Shown: positions 34,821 through 44,654, numbered from the stretch's first letter. The stretch is 64,000 bases of DNA from Dyella nitratireducens (GCF_014642835.1 NZ_BMJA01000004.1:278535-342534), one strand, 5' to 3'. Notes: generated by a model from the sequence alone, not told the origin. Numbers and translations: made by a program.

Positions 34821-35587
34821 CAAGGAATCTCACCAACGTAGATGCGTGTGTCGTAGTCGAAGCTTACCCGACCGTCCACCGCGCAGGCGTCGAATAGCCT
34901 GCGCAGCGCTTCGATCATGGGCTCGTGCTTGGGATGGCCGGCCTGGGGCGCATACGAGGACGACATCAGCCGTCCGCGCAGTGCATCGAAATCCAGCAGC
35001 TGGCGATGATCGAAACTGGCCGTGCCACGCCAGCCTTCGCCGAACCATTCACGCATGCGTGGCTCGTCGGCATAGCGTTCGGCGACGCTGGTGTAGTCGG
35101 TGCCGTAGATGTGCAGCAGGGCCTCGTAGCCTTCCAGGAACGGCGTACCAGTGAGGCGGCGCGAGTTCCAGTAGATGGCTGCCAAACCGCCTGGGCGCAG
35201 AATGCGATGGAATTCGCGCCGCGTGCTTTCCGGGTCGAACCAATGGAATGCTTGCGCCACAGAAACAAGATCGACGCTGGCGTCATCCAGGTTCGTGGCA
35301 TCTGCCCGTCCATCCACCGTGAGGAATTTGGGGTGGCTTCCCAGCCATTCGGCTGCCGCACCGCGCATGGCCGCATTCGGTTCCACCGCCATCACGGTGT
35401 GGCCGGCGTCCAGAAACAACTTGCAGGAAATGCCCGTGCCGGCGCCGATATCGGCTACGCGCCAGTCGGGCGTTACGCCGTGCGCTTTGCGCAGCCAATC
35501 GATCAACGCTTCAGGGTAGGTGGGGCGATAGCGGACGTAATCGGCAACGCGATCGCTGAAACGTTCGGTGCTGTTGAAATCTTTCAT
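34820..35587 (-). CDS. SAM-dependent methyltransferase
   Basis: Class I methyltransferase, 255 aa from ATG 35587, chosen because GGAGG lies eight bases upstream; two other in-frame ATGs exist at 35602 and 35632. SAM-binding loop [31 protein letters not shown], motif [18 protein letters not shown], and [19 protein letters not shown]. Resembles the UbiE/COQ5-type Methyltransf_11 enzymes acting on small molecules. Between an SDR gene and pyrD; the overlap with pyrD suggests one transcript, but a direct role in pyrimidine synthesis is not implied. Confidence 0.88.
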   Translation of the reverse strand: MKDFNSTERFSDRVADYVRYRPTYPEALIDWLRKAHGVTPDWRVADIGAGTGISCKLFLDAGHTVMAVEPNAAMRGAAAEWLGSHPKFLTVDGRADATNLDDASVDLVSVAQAFHWFDPESTRREFHRILRPGGLAAIYWNSRRLTGTPFLEGYEALLHIYGTDYTSVAERYADEPRMREWFGEGWRGTASFDHRQLLDFDALRGRLMSSSYAPQAGHPKHEPMIEALRRLFDACAVDGRVSFDYDTRIYVGEIP

Positions 35588-35609
35588 GACCTTCACCTCC
35601 ATACCTGAT

Positions 35610-36383
35610 TCAGCGAGATAACTGCTGGCCACCGTCGACGCACAGGATTTGTCCCGTCATCCAGCCTGCCCACGGCGAGGCGAGGAACAATGCCACGTGC
35701 GCCACTTCTTCCGGCGTGCCGTAGCGGCCGAAGGGGATTTTCGACAGCACAGCGGTATAGCGCGCCGGATCTTCATGCTTGCAGCGGTCCCACAACCCGC
35801 CTTCGAATTCGATGGAACCTGGCGCGATGGCATTGACACGTATGTGTTGTGCAGCCAGTGCCAGGGCCTGGGACGTGGTGTAGTGGGAAAGTGCCGCTTT
35901 CATAGCACCGTAGGAAGGCATGTTCGGGCGTGGGTGTAGCGCCGCGATGGAACTGGTGTGCAGGATGCTCGCGTACGGGGACTTGGAGAGATACGGCAAC
36001 GCGGCGCGCGACGCACGTACGGCCGCCATCATGTCGATATTGAAGACGGCGGCCCAATCTTCTTCCGTATCTGCAAAACCATAGCCGCTGGCGTTGTTGA
36101 TCAATACGTCGATGCCGCCGAGTGTTTCGGCTGCGGCGTTGATGTAAGCATCGATGGCGGATGCATCGCCGAGATCACATGACTTCGTATGTACTGGATT
36201 GCCATGCGCGGCCATGGTTCTGGCGGTTTCATCGAGTGCGGTCTGGCCGCGTGCACAGATCGATACCGCTGCGCCAGATGCGGCGAAGGCCAGCGCCATG
36301 CTGCGGCCGATGCCCTTGCTGCCGCCGGCGATGACGATGCGGTAACCGTGGAAGTCGAAGGGGAAGGGTTTAGGCGAAGCCAT
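35610..36383 (-). CDS. SDR family oxidoreductase
   Basis: Short-chain dehydrogenase, 257 aa. Rossmann GGSKGIGRSMALAFAASGAAV at the N-terminus, NNAS loop, catalytic Ser in TSSIAALHPRPN and Tyr-x3-Lys in PSYGAMKAALS; C-terminal GGQQLSR tail is typical for FabG-like and hydroxyacyl dehydrogenases. Substrate unknown. First gene of the minus-strand group ending in murB; 22 bases before the methyltransferase start. Confidence 0.87.
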   Translation of the reverse strand: MASPKPFPFDFHGYRIVIAGGSKGIGRSMALAFAASGAAVSICARGQTALDETARTMAAHGNPVHTKSCDLGDASAIDAYINAAAETLGGIDVLINNASGYGFADTEEDWAAVFNIDMMAAVRASRAALPYLSKSPYASILHTSSIAALHPRPNMPSYGAMKAALSHYTTSQALALAAQHIRVNAIAPGSIEFEGGLWDRCKHEDPARYTAVLSKIPFGRYGTPEEVAHVALFLASPWAGWMTGQILCVDGGQQLSR

Positions 36384-36724
36384 GGCGTGCCTGCTCCATA
36401 CGTGATCGGGAAGGCTTTTCCACGAGATCTATATTTTATCGATGTTGCGCAATCTTGCCTTGTCGTCATTCCGGCGAAGGCCGGACGGAGCGCAAAGCGC
36501 GGAGAACGTCCAAAGGACGGCCCCGGAGGGGTGAGCGAAGCGAATCATCCAGTTTTAATGAGCCGTGCGCAGTACTCAACACATGGTTTTGTGTCCTTCG
36601 GACGCGTGTTTGCACTGGATTCCGGCTTTCGCCGGAATGACGGTGAGGTGCTATCACGTATCACGCGAGGTAGCCCCCTCATTCCAACCCTCTCCCCGGA
36701 GGGAGAGGGAGCCATGCCATCGAC
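36384..36724. other. Intergenic space with a family B repeat
   Basis: About 340 bases with no gene. It separates the SDR start from the end of amaB (both on the minus strand) and consists mainly of the 177-bp family B element. A short GGGAGAGGGAGCC stretch near 36700 is a generic terminator-like GC patch. Confidence 0.7.
36465..36641. repeat. Family B palindromic repeat, long form
   Basis: Arms GTCATTCCGGCGAAGGCCGG (left) and the near-inverse GGATTCCGGCTTTCGCCGG followed by AATGAC (right) enclose about 130 bases rich in GGACGGCC-type hairpins and a run with AACACATGGTTTTGTG. The outer arms match copy 1 at 19344, so it is the same family with a longer centre. Confidence 0.85.
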
Positions 36725-38260
36725 TTACAGATCGAACTTGATCCCCTGCGCCAACGGCAGCGCATCCGAATAATTGATCGTATTGGTCTGCCGGCGCATA
36801 TACACCTTCCATGCATCCGAGCCCGATTCGCGACCGCCGCCGGTTTCCTTCTCGCCGCCGAACGCACCGCCAATTTCCGCACCGGAGGTGCCGATGTTGA
36901 CGTTGGCGATACCGCAATCCGAACCCGCCGCCGACAGATACTGCTCGGTCACTTTCAGATTTTGCGTGAAGATGGAGGAAGATAGGCCTTGCGGCACGCT
37001 GTTCTGCAGCTCGATGGCTTCGTCCACCGTTTTGAACGGCATGACGTAGAGAATCGGTGCGAAGGTTTCCGTCTGCACCACGTCGTCGCTGTTCTTCAAA
37101 CCGGTGACGATGGTGGGGAGCACGAAGTTGCCCTTGCGATCAGCCAACGCTGCACCGCCGGTACGCACCGTACCGCCGCTGGTTTTTGCTTTTTCGACGG
37201 CGGCGAGGTAAGCGGTCACCGCCTCCTTGCTGTTGAGCGGGCCCATCAGCGTGGTGGCGAGCGTGGGATCACCGATCTTGCCTTCCACCTGCTTGTAAGC
37301 GGCCACCAACGTATTGGTTACATCGTCGATGATCGACTCATGCACGAACAAACGACGCGTCGTGGTGCAGCGCTGGCCGGCAGTGCCGACGGCGCCGAAT
37401 ACGATCGCCGGAATCGCCAGTTTCAGATCCGCGCTTTCGTCCACGATGATCGCGTTGTTGCCGCCCAATTCCAGCAGCGAACGGCCCATACGCTTGGCCA
37501 CGCGCTCGCCCACGTGGCGGCCCACCTTGGTGGAACCGGTGAAGCTGATCAGCGGAATGCGGTGGTCGTCGACGAACGCTTGCGACAGTTCCGTACCGGC
37601 GTCATTGAAAAGGAAGAACAGATCCGGGAAGCCGCCGTCCTTCAGCGCTTCGTTGCAGATCTTCATCGCAGCAATCGCCGACAACGGTGTTTTCGGCGAG
37701 GGCTTCCAGATGCAGATGTCACCACAGATGGCAGCCAGCATCGCATTCCACGCCCACACCGCGACAGGGAAGTTGAACGCGCTGATGATGCCGATCACGC
37801 CCAGCGGCTGGTATTGCTCATACATGCGATGGCCCGGGCGTTCCGAGTGCATGGTGTAGCCATACAGCATGCGGCTCTGGCCAACGGCAAAATCGGCGAT
37901 GTCGATCATCTCCTGCACTTCGCCGTCGCCTTCGGGCTTGATCTTGCCCATTTCCAGCGCGACCAGCGAACCCAGTGCATCCTTGTGCTTGCGCAGTGCT
38001 TCACCGCACAGGCGCACGGCTTCGCCACGCTGCGGGGCAGGGGTGGTACGCCACACTTTGAATGCTTCCTGTGCGCGCTTGACGATGATCTCGTAATCGG
38101 CGGCGCTGGAGGCATGGACGGTGCCGATCACCTCGTTGGTGGCCGGGTTCAGCGGTTGCAGCGTGCCCGCATGGGTGGTCTTGGACCACTCGCCGTTGCC
38201 GAGGTACGTACCCGACTGCTCGCCGGTAAGGCCGAGCGCCTTGAGGATTTCGTGGGACAT
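36725..38260 (-). CDS. amaB: Aldehyde dehydrogenase, antiquitin (ALDH7)/L-2-aminoadipate semialdehyde dehydrogenase type
   Basis: NAD-dependent aldehyde dehydrogenase, 511 aa. Family-specific blocks are those of ALDH7/Ama[19 protein letters not shown]-like ([12 protein letters not shown]), [17 protein letters not shown] (Glu base), catalytic Cys298 in [14 protein letters not shown], and the C-terminal [39 protein letters not shown]. The best-known reaction is oxidation of 2-aminoadipate 6-semialdehyde to 2-aminoadipate in the L-lysine pathway. With gcdH at 11.2 kb this fits lysine breakdown, though the two are not in one operon. tRNA-Arg lies upstream. Confidence 0.85.
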   Translation of the reverse strand: MSHEILKALGLTGEQSGTYLGNGEWSKTTHAGTLQPLNPATNEVIGTVHASSAADYEIIVKRAQEAFKVWRTTPAPQRGEAVRLCGEALRKHKDALGSLVALEMGKIKPEGDGEVQEMIDIADFAVGQSRMLYGYTMHSERPGHRMYEQYQPLGVIGIISAFNFPVAVWAWNAMLAAICGDICIWKPSPKTPLSAIAAMKICNEALKDGGFPDLFFLFNDAGTELSQAFVDDHRIPLISFTGSTKVGRHVGERVAKRMGRSLLELGGNNAIIVDESADLKLAIPAIVFGAVGTAGQRCTTTRRLFVHESIIDDVTNTLVAAYKQVEGKIGDPTLATTLMGPLNSKEAVTAYLAAVEKAKTSGGTVRTGGAALADRKGNFVLPTIVTGLKNSDDVVQTETFAPILYVMPFKTVDEAIELQNSVPQGLSSSIFTQNLKVTEQYLSAAGSDCGIANVNIGTSGAEIGGAFGGEKETGGGRESGSDAWKVYMRRQTNTINYSDALPLAQGIKFDL

Positions 38261-38395
38261 GCGGACTCCTGAGACGTGGCGCCTAGGCGCCTGGGAATGG
38301 GGAAACGCCTATTCTAACAGGCGATCTCATGCCGGCCGAGCCGGGGGTGCCAGCCGGCTGGTGCGTTGCAACGCACAGGTACGCAATGAGAAAAA

Positions 38396-38472
38396 TGGTG
38401 CCCCCGACACGATTCGAACGTGCGACCTTCCCCTTAGGAGGGGGACGCTCTATCCAACTGAGCTACGAGGGC
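38396..38472 (-). tRNA. tRNA-Arg (anticodon CCU)
   Basis: Minus-strand cloverleaf. Acceptor GCCCTCG pairs with CGGGGGC, D arm GCTC...GAGC, anticodon loop CTCCTAA (anticodon CCT), T arm GCACG-TTCGAAT-CGTGT, encoded CCA. All stems pair. Confidence 0.95.
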
Positions 38473-38814
38473 ATGAGGTGTTCGCGCATGGTGTAAACCC
38501 GTGCGCGCAGATCCGAAGTATAGGCGATGCGCCACCAGGGCGAGCAAGCAGGCTTACGCGAAACCGTCTTCGCAACGCAACATAATGGCCAGCTGAATCA
38601 ACCCTGCGCTGGTTAGTGCACTTGTCAACGCGGGCCATGGCCGCTCGTTCTTGGCGCTTGCGAGGGCAAGGGGCACACGATGGAGCAGGATGCTAGAGGA
38701 GACACCATCGGCAATTCAAAAGATGACCCACTCGACGCATGCATGTCGCTTTGTCGTTAACGGCAAAGCGCCGATTCCAACGAACGTCCGCTAAAACATC
38801 CCAAGGAATTTGCC

Positions 38815-39153
38815 ATGAATGCAAAGTCGAAACTCATTGTGGTTGGTCTGGTCATCGGTGCAGCGATGGCATCAGGCACAGTGTTCGCGCAAACCGATGT
38901 TCCCGGCCATCCGCGCGTCAACGAAGTGAACAACCGCCTGGAAAACCAGCAGGATCGCATTAACAACGGCTTGAAGAACGGCACCATGACACAGGCCCAG
39001 GCCGCGCGCGATGAAACGCATGATGCCAACATCGCCCGCCGTGAATCCGCTGACGAGGCCAAGCACAATGGTCACCTGACCAAGCAGGAACAGCGCAACC
39101 TCAATCGTTCCGAGAACCACAACAGCAAGCATATTTACAATCAGAAACACTAA
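38815..39153 (+). CDS. Small exported Asn/Gln/His-rich helical protein
   Basis: 113-codon gene with a signal peptide (LIVVGLVIGAAMASGTVFA, cleavage before QTD). The mature part carries two related helical segments: NQQDRINNGLKNGTMTQAQAARDE and RRESADEAKHNGHLTKQEQRNLNR. This Arg-x3-Gly-x2-x-G-x-L/M-T repeat occurs in periplasmic proteins of several proteobacteria, usually of unknown function. Possibly a stress or metal-associated periplasmic protein; His/Asn at the C-terminus (NHNSKHIYNQKH). Monocistronic with a strong terminator downstream. Confidence 0.8.
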   Translation: MNAKSKLIVVGLVIGAAMASGTVFAQTDVPGHPRVNEVNNRLENQQDRINNGLKNGTMTQAQAARDETHDANIARRESADEAKHNGHLTKQEQRNLNRSENHNSKHIYNQKH

Positions 39154-39180
39154 TAGCTACTGACGACGTTGCGGTGATTG

Positions 39181-39212
39181 AAAAACCTCTCGTGGCTGCA
39201 CGAGAGGTTTTT
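39181..39212. terminator. Bidirectional rho-independent terminator
   Basis: AAAAACCTCTCGTG-GCTG-CACGAGAGGTTTTT: 14-bp perfect stem with A/T flanks, ending the exported helical-protein gene and also serving the minus-strand LacI regulator gene. Confidence 0.9.
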
Positions 39213-39245
39213 CATGCACGTCGTATTTGTGTGCTTATGGGTCTG

Positions 39246-40268
39246 TCACGAGCCCTTCGGCGGCTCGCCGGTGGATTCGCGCAGTTGCAGCGAATAGGGC
39301 ACTTGCACCAGCAAGCCCGAGCCCTTGCCGCGCAACAATTCCATCAGTTGCAGTGCCGCCAGCTTGCCCATTTCGCGTGCCGGCTGGCGCACCGTGGTCA
39401 ACGGCGGCCATAGCTGGCTCGCCAAAGGCGTGTCGTCAAAGCCGCAGACGGATACATCGCGCGGCACCTTCATGCCTCGCTCATTCGCGGCCCACATGAC
39501 GCCGGCCGCCATGTCGTCGTTGGCAGCGAAGATGGCGGTAGGCGGTTCCGGCAACGTCAGCAACTTGCGCGCAGCCGCCACACCGGAGCCGAACATGAAT
39601 TCGCCTTGCACCACGTAATCCGGATCGTAAGGTATGCCGGCGGCCGAAAGCGCCGCCTTGTAGCCGGCAAGCCGCCAGCGGGTTGCGCCATGATTGGCAA
39701 TGCCAAGCACATGCGCGATGCGCTGGTGTCCCAGTTGGATCAGATGGGTGACCAGCGCCTGTGCCGCATGCTCATCATCCATGCACACGCCGATCGCATC
39801 GTTGCGGCTTACTGGTGAAACGCTGGAGTGAGGTACTTCGCGTTCGCGCAAGCGGCGAAGCAGGGGCGGGTGGTCGGTAAGCGGCGGTGTCAGCACGACG
39901 CCGTCCACATGATGATCGGAAATCAGCGCATCGACACGGCGAATGAAGTCCGGGCCGCGCATGCGCAGCGGGCATACCATCATGCTGTAGCGGTTCGCAT
40001 CGCAGGCGTCGAGCACGCCATTCTGGATTTCGGCCAGATAGGTCGATGCCGGGTTGTCGTTGTTGTCGTACAGCATGGCGACCAGGAACGACCGGCTGCC
40101 GGCCAGGCCGCGCGCCGAAGGGCTGGGCCGATAGTTCATCGACTCCATGGCGGCGAGCACGCGCTTGCGTGTGTCGTCCTTGACGTACGCTTCCTCGTTG
40201 AGGACGCGCGATACCGTCTTGGGCGATACACCCGCCGCGCGCGCGACATCTTCCAGGCGTACCCGCAT
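39246..40268 (-). CDS. LacI-family transcriptional regulator of the adjacent carbohydrate locus
   Basis: Repressor with N-terminal DNA-binding domain (RLEDVARAAGVSPKTVSRVLN, canonical LacI HTH plus hinge) and a periplasmic-binding-type effector domain (AIFAANDDMAAGVMWAANERG, DVSVCGFDDTPLASQLWPPLTTVRQP). 340 aa from ATG 40268 with AGGAG upstream; ORF ATG at 40286 is less well placed. It should recognise the TGACAGCGCTGTCA palindromes found upstream of the TonB receptor/halogenase pair and of the GH3 gene. Its own promoter (40269-40370) has only a half-site (TATGACAG at about 40335). Confidence 0.9.
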   Translation of the reverse strand: MRVRLEDVARAAGVSPKTVSRVLNEEAYVKDDTRKRVLAAMESMNYRPSPSARGLAGSRSFLVAMLYDNNDNPASTYLAEIQNGVLDACDANRYSMMVCPLRMRGPDFIRRVDALISDHHVDGVVLTPPLTDHPPLLRRLREREVPHSSVSPVSRNDAIGVCMDDEHAAQALVTHLIQLGHQRIAHVLGIANHGATRWRLAGYKAALSAAGIPYDPDYVVQGEFMFGSGVAAARKLLTLPEPPTAIFAANDDMAAGVMWAANERGMKVPRDVSVCGFDDTPLASQLWPPLTTVRQPAREMGKLAALQLMELLRGKGSGLLVQVPYSLQLRESTGEPPKGS

Positions 40269-40370
40269 GCATGCTCCTGACATCACCGTATTGCGCAGTG
40301 ACTATGCCGTGCGAGCCCGTTTGTTTACAAGAGTTATGACAGTGGAGGGGCCTTCAGGCATGCGAGAACT

Positions 40371-40404
40371 TAAAAGGTGGCGCCTCCGGGAAGGGAGGCG
40401 CCAC
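40371..40404 (-). terminator. Rho-independent terminator of the TonB receptor gene
   Basis: Stem GTGGCGCCTCC / GGAGGCGCCAC (40377-40387 with 40394-40404) followed on the minus strand by a T-rich stretch (CCTTTTAA). Located just past the stop at 40431. Confidence 0.85.
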
Positions 40405-40430
40405 GCCGAGCAGGCGGGAGTGTTTCCTGC

Positions 40431-42857
40431 TCAGAACCACACCCCCAGTTCGATGCCGTACGTACGTGGCGGCAGGTATTGGGACACATAGACAAAGCTA
40501 CCGTTGGCTTCCTGGAAGCGCATGGCATTGGTGCGGATCTCGTCATTCGCCACGTTCTGCACATACGCATTCACCCACCAACGATCTTGCGGCTCGGTAT
40601 AGCGCAGCGAAAGATCGGTGCGAACGTACGACTTCTGCTGATCGCCAGGGCCCAGGTTGAACACGCTCAGCCATTGCGTGCTCTGATACTGCGAGGACAA
40701 GCGTGGCGTGATGCGGCCACCGTTGGACAGATGGAAATCGTGCTCGTAGATCGCAGTCAGCGAGGCATCCGGCGCATGCGGCAGCGTGTGGCCGGTGATG
40801 TTCATGCAACTGGACAGGTTCGATTGCGCCGGGCAGGGCGGCAACCCGGCGTAATCGTTGCTGCCGGCATAGACCAGCGTACCCAGTGTTTTCTTCGGGA
40901 TCGCCGAGAACACCAGGTTGGCGCGATCGTCGTGCCCCTGTAACGTCAGCTCCGATTCGAAACCAGCCACCTTGGTGCTGCCTTGCACGTTGGAGAAACC
41001 TAGTCCGTGGTTGCCGTTTTGATAGACGATCGGCGCGGAAAGCTGGAAGTTCTTGAAGTCTTCGTAATACGCCGCACTGTTCCAGGTCAGGTGGCCATCG
41101 AGAAAGGTGAACTTGGCACCGACTTCGTAGTTGGTAAGCGTTTCCGGCTTGTACAGCGCGCCGCCGTCCTCAGTGCCGCCTGATTTATAGCCAGTCGATA
41201 TGCTGGCGTAGACCATCGCGTTCTTGCTGAAGAGGTAATCAGCGCGCGTCAGCCACGTCACCTTGTTCTTGTGATACGTGGCGTCGTTGTGCTGCGACAC
41301 GGTGAAGCCCACATCCTGCGGCAGGGCACTCGACGAGATCGGTACTTGCGGCACGTCTGGGTCATATGCCCAACCCCAGTTGATGCCGCCTTCGTTCTTC
41401 TTGGTGTCGTCGGAGAAGCGTGCGCCAGCCGTCAGGTTGAAGGCGTCGGTGACGTGCCACACGGCCTGACCGAACACCGCTTCGGATTGCACGGTTTCCT
41501 TGGGCTGAATAAACGAGCCCTGCCAGTTCACCGTACCCTGCTGCGTGCCATTCATGATGGGAATGTCGAAGCGGATGTTGTTGTCTTCGGCGGAGTAGTA
41601 CAGGCCGAGAATCCAATCCACGGCGTGCTGGCCGGTCGACTTCAAATCGAATTCATGGCTGTAGCTGGAGTAGTTGGAATAGTTGGTGCGATCGTCCTGA
41701 TACACGCCGCCGGTGGTGAAGCTGGTAGGCAGGATTGCGCCGGCATCCTGTTGATAGTTGCTGGAGCCGGAAAAACGGTTGTAGCCGGCGATATAGGTGA
41801 GCGCGATATCCTCATTGATCTGCCAATCCATGCGGCTGCGCACCGTCTTGGAGGTGCGATGCAGATAGGGCGCCACGTCAATCAGCGCTGACCAGAAATC
41901 CTGGCCGGGGCGCGGATTCTGCATCAGGTTCATGTCCGGTGTGCCGCGGTCGAGAAAATACTCGTACGACAGATTCCATTTGAACGACTCGACCGGCTGC
42001 CACAGCGCACTGATGCGTGCGGCCGACTGGTTTTGCGCGTTGTACTTGTCGCCGCCTTGCACGTACAGCGCCTGGTTGATCGGCTGGAAATTCGCCGGAT
42101 TACCGCCGCTGGCCAGATACGCGGTCTGCTGTTGTGCCACGGACGGCAGTTCGCTTCCCGGATTTTGATAATTCACGTAGCCGTCGTGCTGCTCGTGTGC
42201 CACCGCCACACGCATGGCGAACGTGCTGCTGATCGGCAGATTGATCGCCGCTTTCTGCCCGGACTGGCTGTAATTGCCCAGTGACATCTGCGCATTGCCG
42301 TAAAAGCCGCCTTGGGGATCGGGCTTCACGGTTTCAAAGTCGATCGCGCCGGCAGTGGAATTGCGCCCCCACAGCGTGCCCTGCGGGCCGCGCAGCACCT
42401 GCACGCTGTCGATGTCCAGCAGCAGGCTGGTGGCCGATTCCGCACGTGGCGCGTAGACGCCATCGATGAACAGGGCGACTTCCGGATCGGCATATTCCGT
42501 CTTGGCGCTGTCGTTGCCGATGCCGCGCATGGTCAACGTCGTCACGTCATGGTCGCCCTCGCTGGTGCCCTGCAGGCCCGGCACCAGCTTGGAGATGTCT
42601 TGCACCGTCATCACGCGCTCCTTGTCGAGCGCGTCGGCGGTAATCGCCGTGACGGCGACCGGGGTTTGCTGCAGCGGGGTTTCGCGTTTGGTGGCGCTGA
42701 CCTGGATGGTTTCCAGGCTTTTCACTTTCTGCTTGGACGATCCGCTGTCCTTGTTGGTCGAGACCTGCGGTGTCGCGTCCTGTCCCATGGCGAGGACAGG
42801 GGCCGAGGCAAGCACGGCAGCGAGCGCGACGTACATGGCCGAGTGGTGAAGCGTCAT
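40431..42857 (-). CDS. TonB-dependent outer membrane receptor (sugar-locus type)
   Basis: Energy-coupled outer membrane importer. 808 aa from ATG 42857 (GGAGGGG box just upstream); the longer frame to 43070 is not a signal. Signal peptide MYVALAAVLASAPVLAMG, then a plug domain starting at LETIQVSATKRETPLQQTPVAVTAITADAL (TonB box-like ETIQVSA), VLRGPQGTLWGRNSTAGAIDFETVKP plug motif, and the barrel ending in the Phe-terminated GIELGVWF. With the LacI regulator, a halogenase-like flavoprotein and GH3 it forms a carbohydrate utilisation locus; the ligand is likely an oligosaccharide rather than a siderophore. Confidence 0.9.
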   Translation of the reverse strand: MTLHHSAMYVALAAVLASAPVLAMGQDATPQVSTNKDSGSSKQKVKSLETIQVSATKRETPLQQTPVAVTAITADALDKERVMTVQDISKLVPGLQGTSEGDHDVTTLTMRGIGNDSAKTEYADPEVALFIDGVYAPRAESATSLLLDIDSVQVLRGPQGTLWGRNSTAGAIDFETVKPDPQGGFYGNAQMSLGNYSQSGQKAAINLPISSTFAMRVAVAHEQHDGYVNYQNPGSELPSVAQQQTAYLASGGNPANFQPINQALYVQGGDKYNAQNQSAARISALWQPVESFKWNLSYEYFLDRGTPDMNLMQNPRPGQDFWSALIDVAPYLHRTSKTVRSRMDWQINEDIALTYIAGYNRFSGSSNYQQDAGAILPTSFTTGGVYQDDRTNYSNYSSYSHEFDLKSTGQHAVDWILGLYYSAEDNNIRFDIPIMNGTQQGTVNWQGSFIQPKETVQSEAVFGQAVWHVTDAFNLTAGARFSDDTKKNEGGINWGWAYDPDVPQVPISSSALPQDVGFTVSQHNDATYHKNKVTWLTRADYLFSKNAMVYASISTGYKSGGTEDGGALYKPETLTNYEVGAKFTFLDGHLTWNSAAYYEDFKNFQLSAPIVYQNGNHGLGFSNVQGSTKVAGFESELTLQGHDDRANLVFSAIPKKTLGTLVYAGSNDYAGLPPCPAQSNLSSCMNITGHTLPHAPDASLTAIYEHDFHLSNGGRITPRLSSQYQSTQWLSVFNLGPGDQQKSYVRTDLSLRYTEPQDRWWVNAYVQNVANDEIRTNAMRFQEANGSFVYVSQYLPPRTYGIELGVWF

Positions 42858-42956
42858 TTCATCCCCTCCAAAAAAATGAATTTCGCGTTGTTGAGTGGAG
42901 CCCGCCTTTTTCCCAGTCCACCCGGCTGGCCCCACGGAAGCGACAGTGCTGATACG

Positions 42957-42976
42957 ATATGACAGCGCTGTCATAT
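42957..42976. promoter_or_regulatory. LacI-type operator in the TonB receptor/halogenase divergent promoter
   Basis: Perfect 20-bp palindrome ATATGACAGCGCTGTCATAT between the divergent TonB receptor (start 42857) and halogenase-like gene (start 43051). A matching core recurs upstream of the GH3 gene, so both are probable targets of the LacI regulator at 39.2 kb. Confidence 0.85.
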
Positions 42977-43050
42977 GGGGATAGTAGGCGGCTTTTGGCG
43001 CAGAAGCTCGCTGCATAGCAACATGACGACTGCCCGGGGAGGGCAAAGAC

Positions 43051-44640
43051 ATGGCACGTTTGCAAAGCATCCTGGTGGTAGGTGGTGGGGCGGCTGGCTG
43101 GCTGGTGGCCTGCTATCTGGCTAAACATCTGAACGCGGCAGCGCCGGGCAGCATCCGCGTGGAGTTGGTGGAATCGCCCGGTATTGGCCTGCTGGGCGTG
43201 GGCGAAGCTACGTTTCCATCCATTCGCGGCACGCTGTCTGCGATCGGATTGGATGAAGGACGGTTGCTGACAGGCGCGAACGCGACCTTCAAGCAGGGCA
43301 TTCGCTACGACCACTGGGTGCGTCCGCCGGGCAGCGAAGGGCCGGCCAATTTTTTCCACCCTTTCAGCTTGCCGAGCCAGCGCCCGGGCTGTCCGGAATT
43401 GCTGCCTTACTGGCTGCTTGGCGGCGCACAGCGAGGCACGCAACTCGCAGAAGCGGTCACCATGCAATACCGCCTTGTTGCAGAGGGACATGGACCCAAG
43501 CGCGTCAGCGATCCCGATTATCAAGGACCGATGAATTACGCCTATCACTTCGATGCGGCGCGCGTCGCCGTGGTGTTGGCTGAGCATGGCCAGAAGCTGG
43601 GTGTGAAGCGCCACGAAGCGACCGTGGAACGCGTCGAACTGGATGAGCGCGGCGCCATCGCCAGCTTGGTGACGCAAGAGCTTGGAGAACTGAAAGCGGA
43701 CCTCTACGTGGATTGCACCGGATTGCGTAGCCGGCTTATAGGCGGCGCGATGCAGTCGCCGTTCCGCAGCCGCACTGACGTGCTGTTCGTGGATCGTGCC
43801 GTTGCGATGCAAGTGCCGTATCCGCGCCCTGATACGCCGATTGCGTGTTGCACCATCGCCACGGCGCAGGAAGCCGGCTGGACGTGGGATATCGGGCTGC
43901 AGCAGCGGCGCGGCGTGGGGTATGTGTATTCGTCACGCCACTCGGATGCGACGCGTGCGGAGGAGGTGATACGCCAGCATCTCGGCAGCGCAGCCGACGG
44001 GTTGGAACCTCTGCACATCAAGTTCGAAACCGGTTATCGCCCGGAGCATTGGCGTGCCAATTGTGTTGGCATCGGCTTGGCGGGTGGCTTTGTCGAACCG
44101 TTGGAATCGACCGGCATCGCCCTGGTTGAACTTGGCACCTACTTGCTCACGCATCTGCTGCCGACGGACCTTGATGACATGGATCGTGCAGCCAGACACT
44201 TCAACGCCATGATTTGTGCGCGTTACGAGCGCGTGCTGGATTTCATCAAGATGCATTACTGCCTGACGCAACGTACCGATACGAAGTTTTGGATCGACAA
44301 TACCGATTCGGCGAGTATCCCTGAGGCCTTGCGCGATCGTTTGAAGGCTTGGCGATATCGGCCGCCGCATCGCCTCGATTTCGTTACCGATCTGGAGATG
44401 TTCATGCCGTCGAGCTGGCAGTACGTGCTCTACGGCATGGAGTTCCGCACGGATCTGGAGTCGATGCGCGACAGCTATCCGCGCATGGATGAGGCTACGC
44501 GTGAGTTCACGGCGATCCAGCAGGTGTCAGCGCATGCGATGAACGATCTGCCGAAACATCGGGAGTTGGTAGAACAGATGTGTCGAGCGTATTTGCAGCG
44601 CGGCGGTGTAGTACGTAGTCAGATGCCCGTAGCAGGGTGA
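43051..44640 (+). CDS. Tryptophan halogenase-like FAD-dependent monooxygenase family protein
   Basis: 529 aa, full length for the PrnA/RebH halogenase family. N-terminal FAD loop VVGGGAAGWLVACYLAK, catalytic-Lys equivalent K81 in NATFKQGIRYD, FAD signature FVEPLESTGIALVELG near 348, and DLYVDCTGLRSRLIG. The WxWxIP box reads WTWDIGLQ near 277, so Pro is replaced by Gly. In Xanthomonadales and Caulobacter sugar loci such proteins sit beside TonB receptors, and no secondary-metabolite genes are present here, so true tryptophan chlorination is unproven. Divergent from the receptor over the shared palindrome. Confidence 0.85.
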   Translation: MARLQSILVVGGGAAGWLVACYLAKHLNAAAPGSIRVELVESPGIGLLGVGEATFPSIRGTLSAIGLDEGRLLTGANATFKQGIRYDHWVRPPGSEGPANFFHPFSLPSQRPGCPELLPYWLLGGAQRGTQLAEAVTMQYRLVAEGHGPKRVSDPDYQGPMNYAYHFDAARVAVVLAEHGQKLGVKRHEATVERVELDERGAIASLVTQELGELKADLYVDCTGLRSRLIGGAMQSPFRSRTDVLFVDRAVAMQVPYPRPDTPIACCTIATAQEAGWTWDIGLQQRRGVGYVYSSRHSDATRAEEVIRQHLGSAADGLEPLHIKFETGYRPEHWRANCVGIGLAGGFVEPLESTGIALVELGTYLLTHLLPTDLDDMDRAARHFNAMICARYERVLDFIKMHYCLTQRTDTKFWIDNTDSASIPEALRDRLKAWRYRPPHRLDFVTDLEMFMPSSWQYVLYGMEFRTDLESMRDSYPRMDEATREFTAIQQVSAHAMNDLPKHRELVEQMCRAYLQRGGVVRSQMPVAG

Positions 44641-44654
44641 TTGACTTTAGCGGC

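Noticed and set aside
40330-40350. Possible LacI autoregulatory operator (TATGACAGTGGAGG)
   Set aside because: Only the left half matches the TGACAGCGCTGTCA core; insufficient to call an operator.
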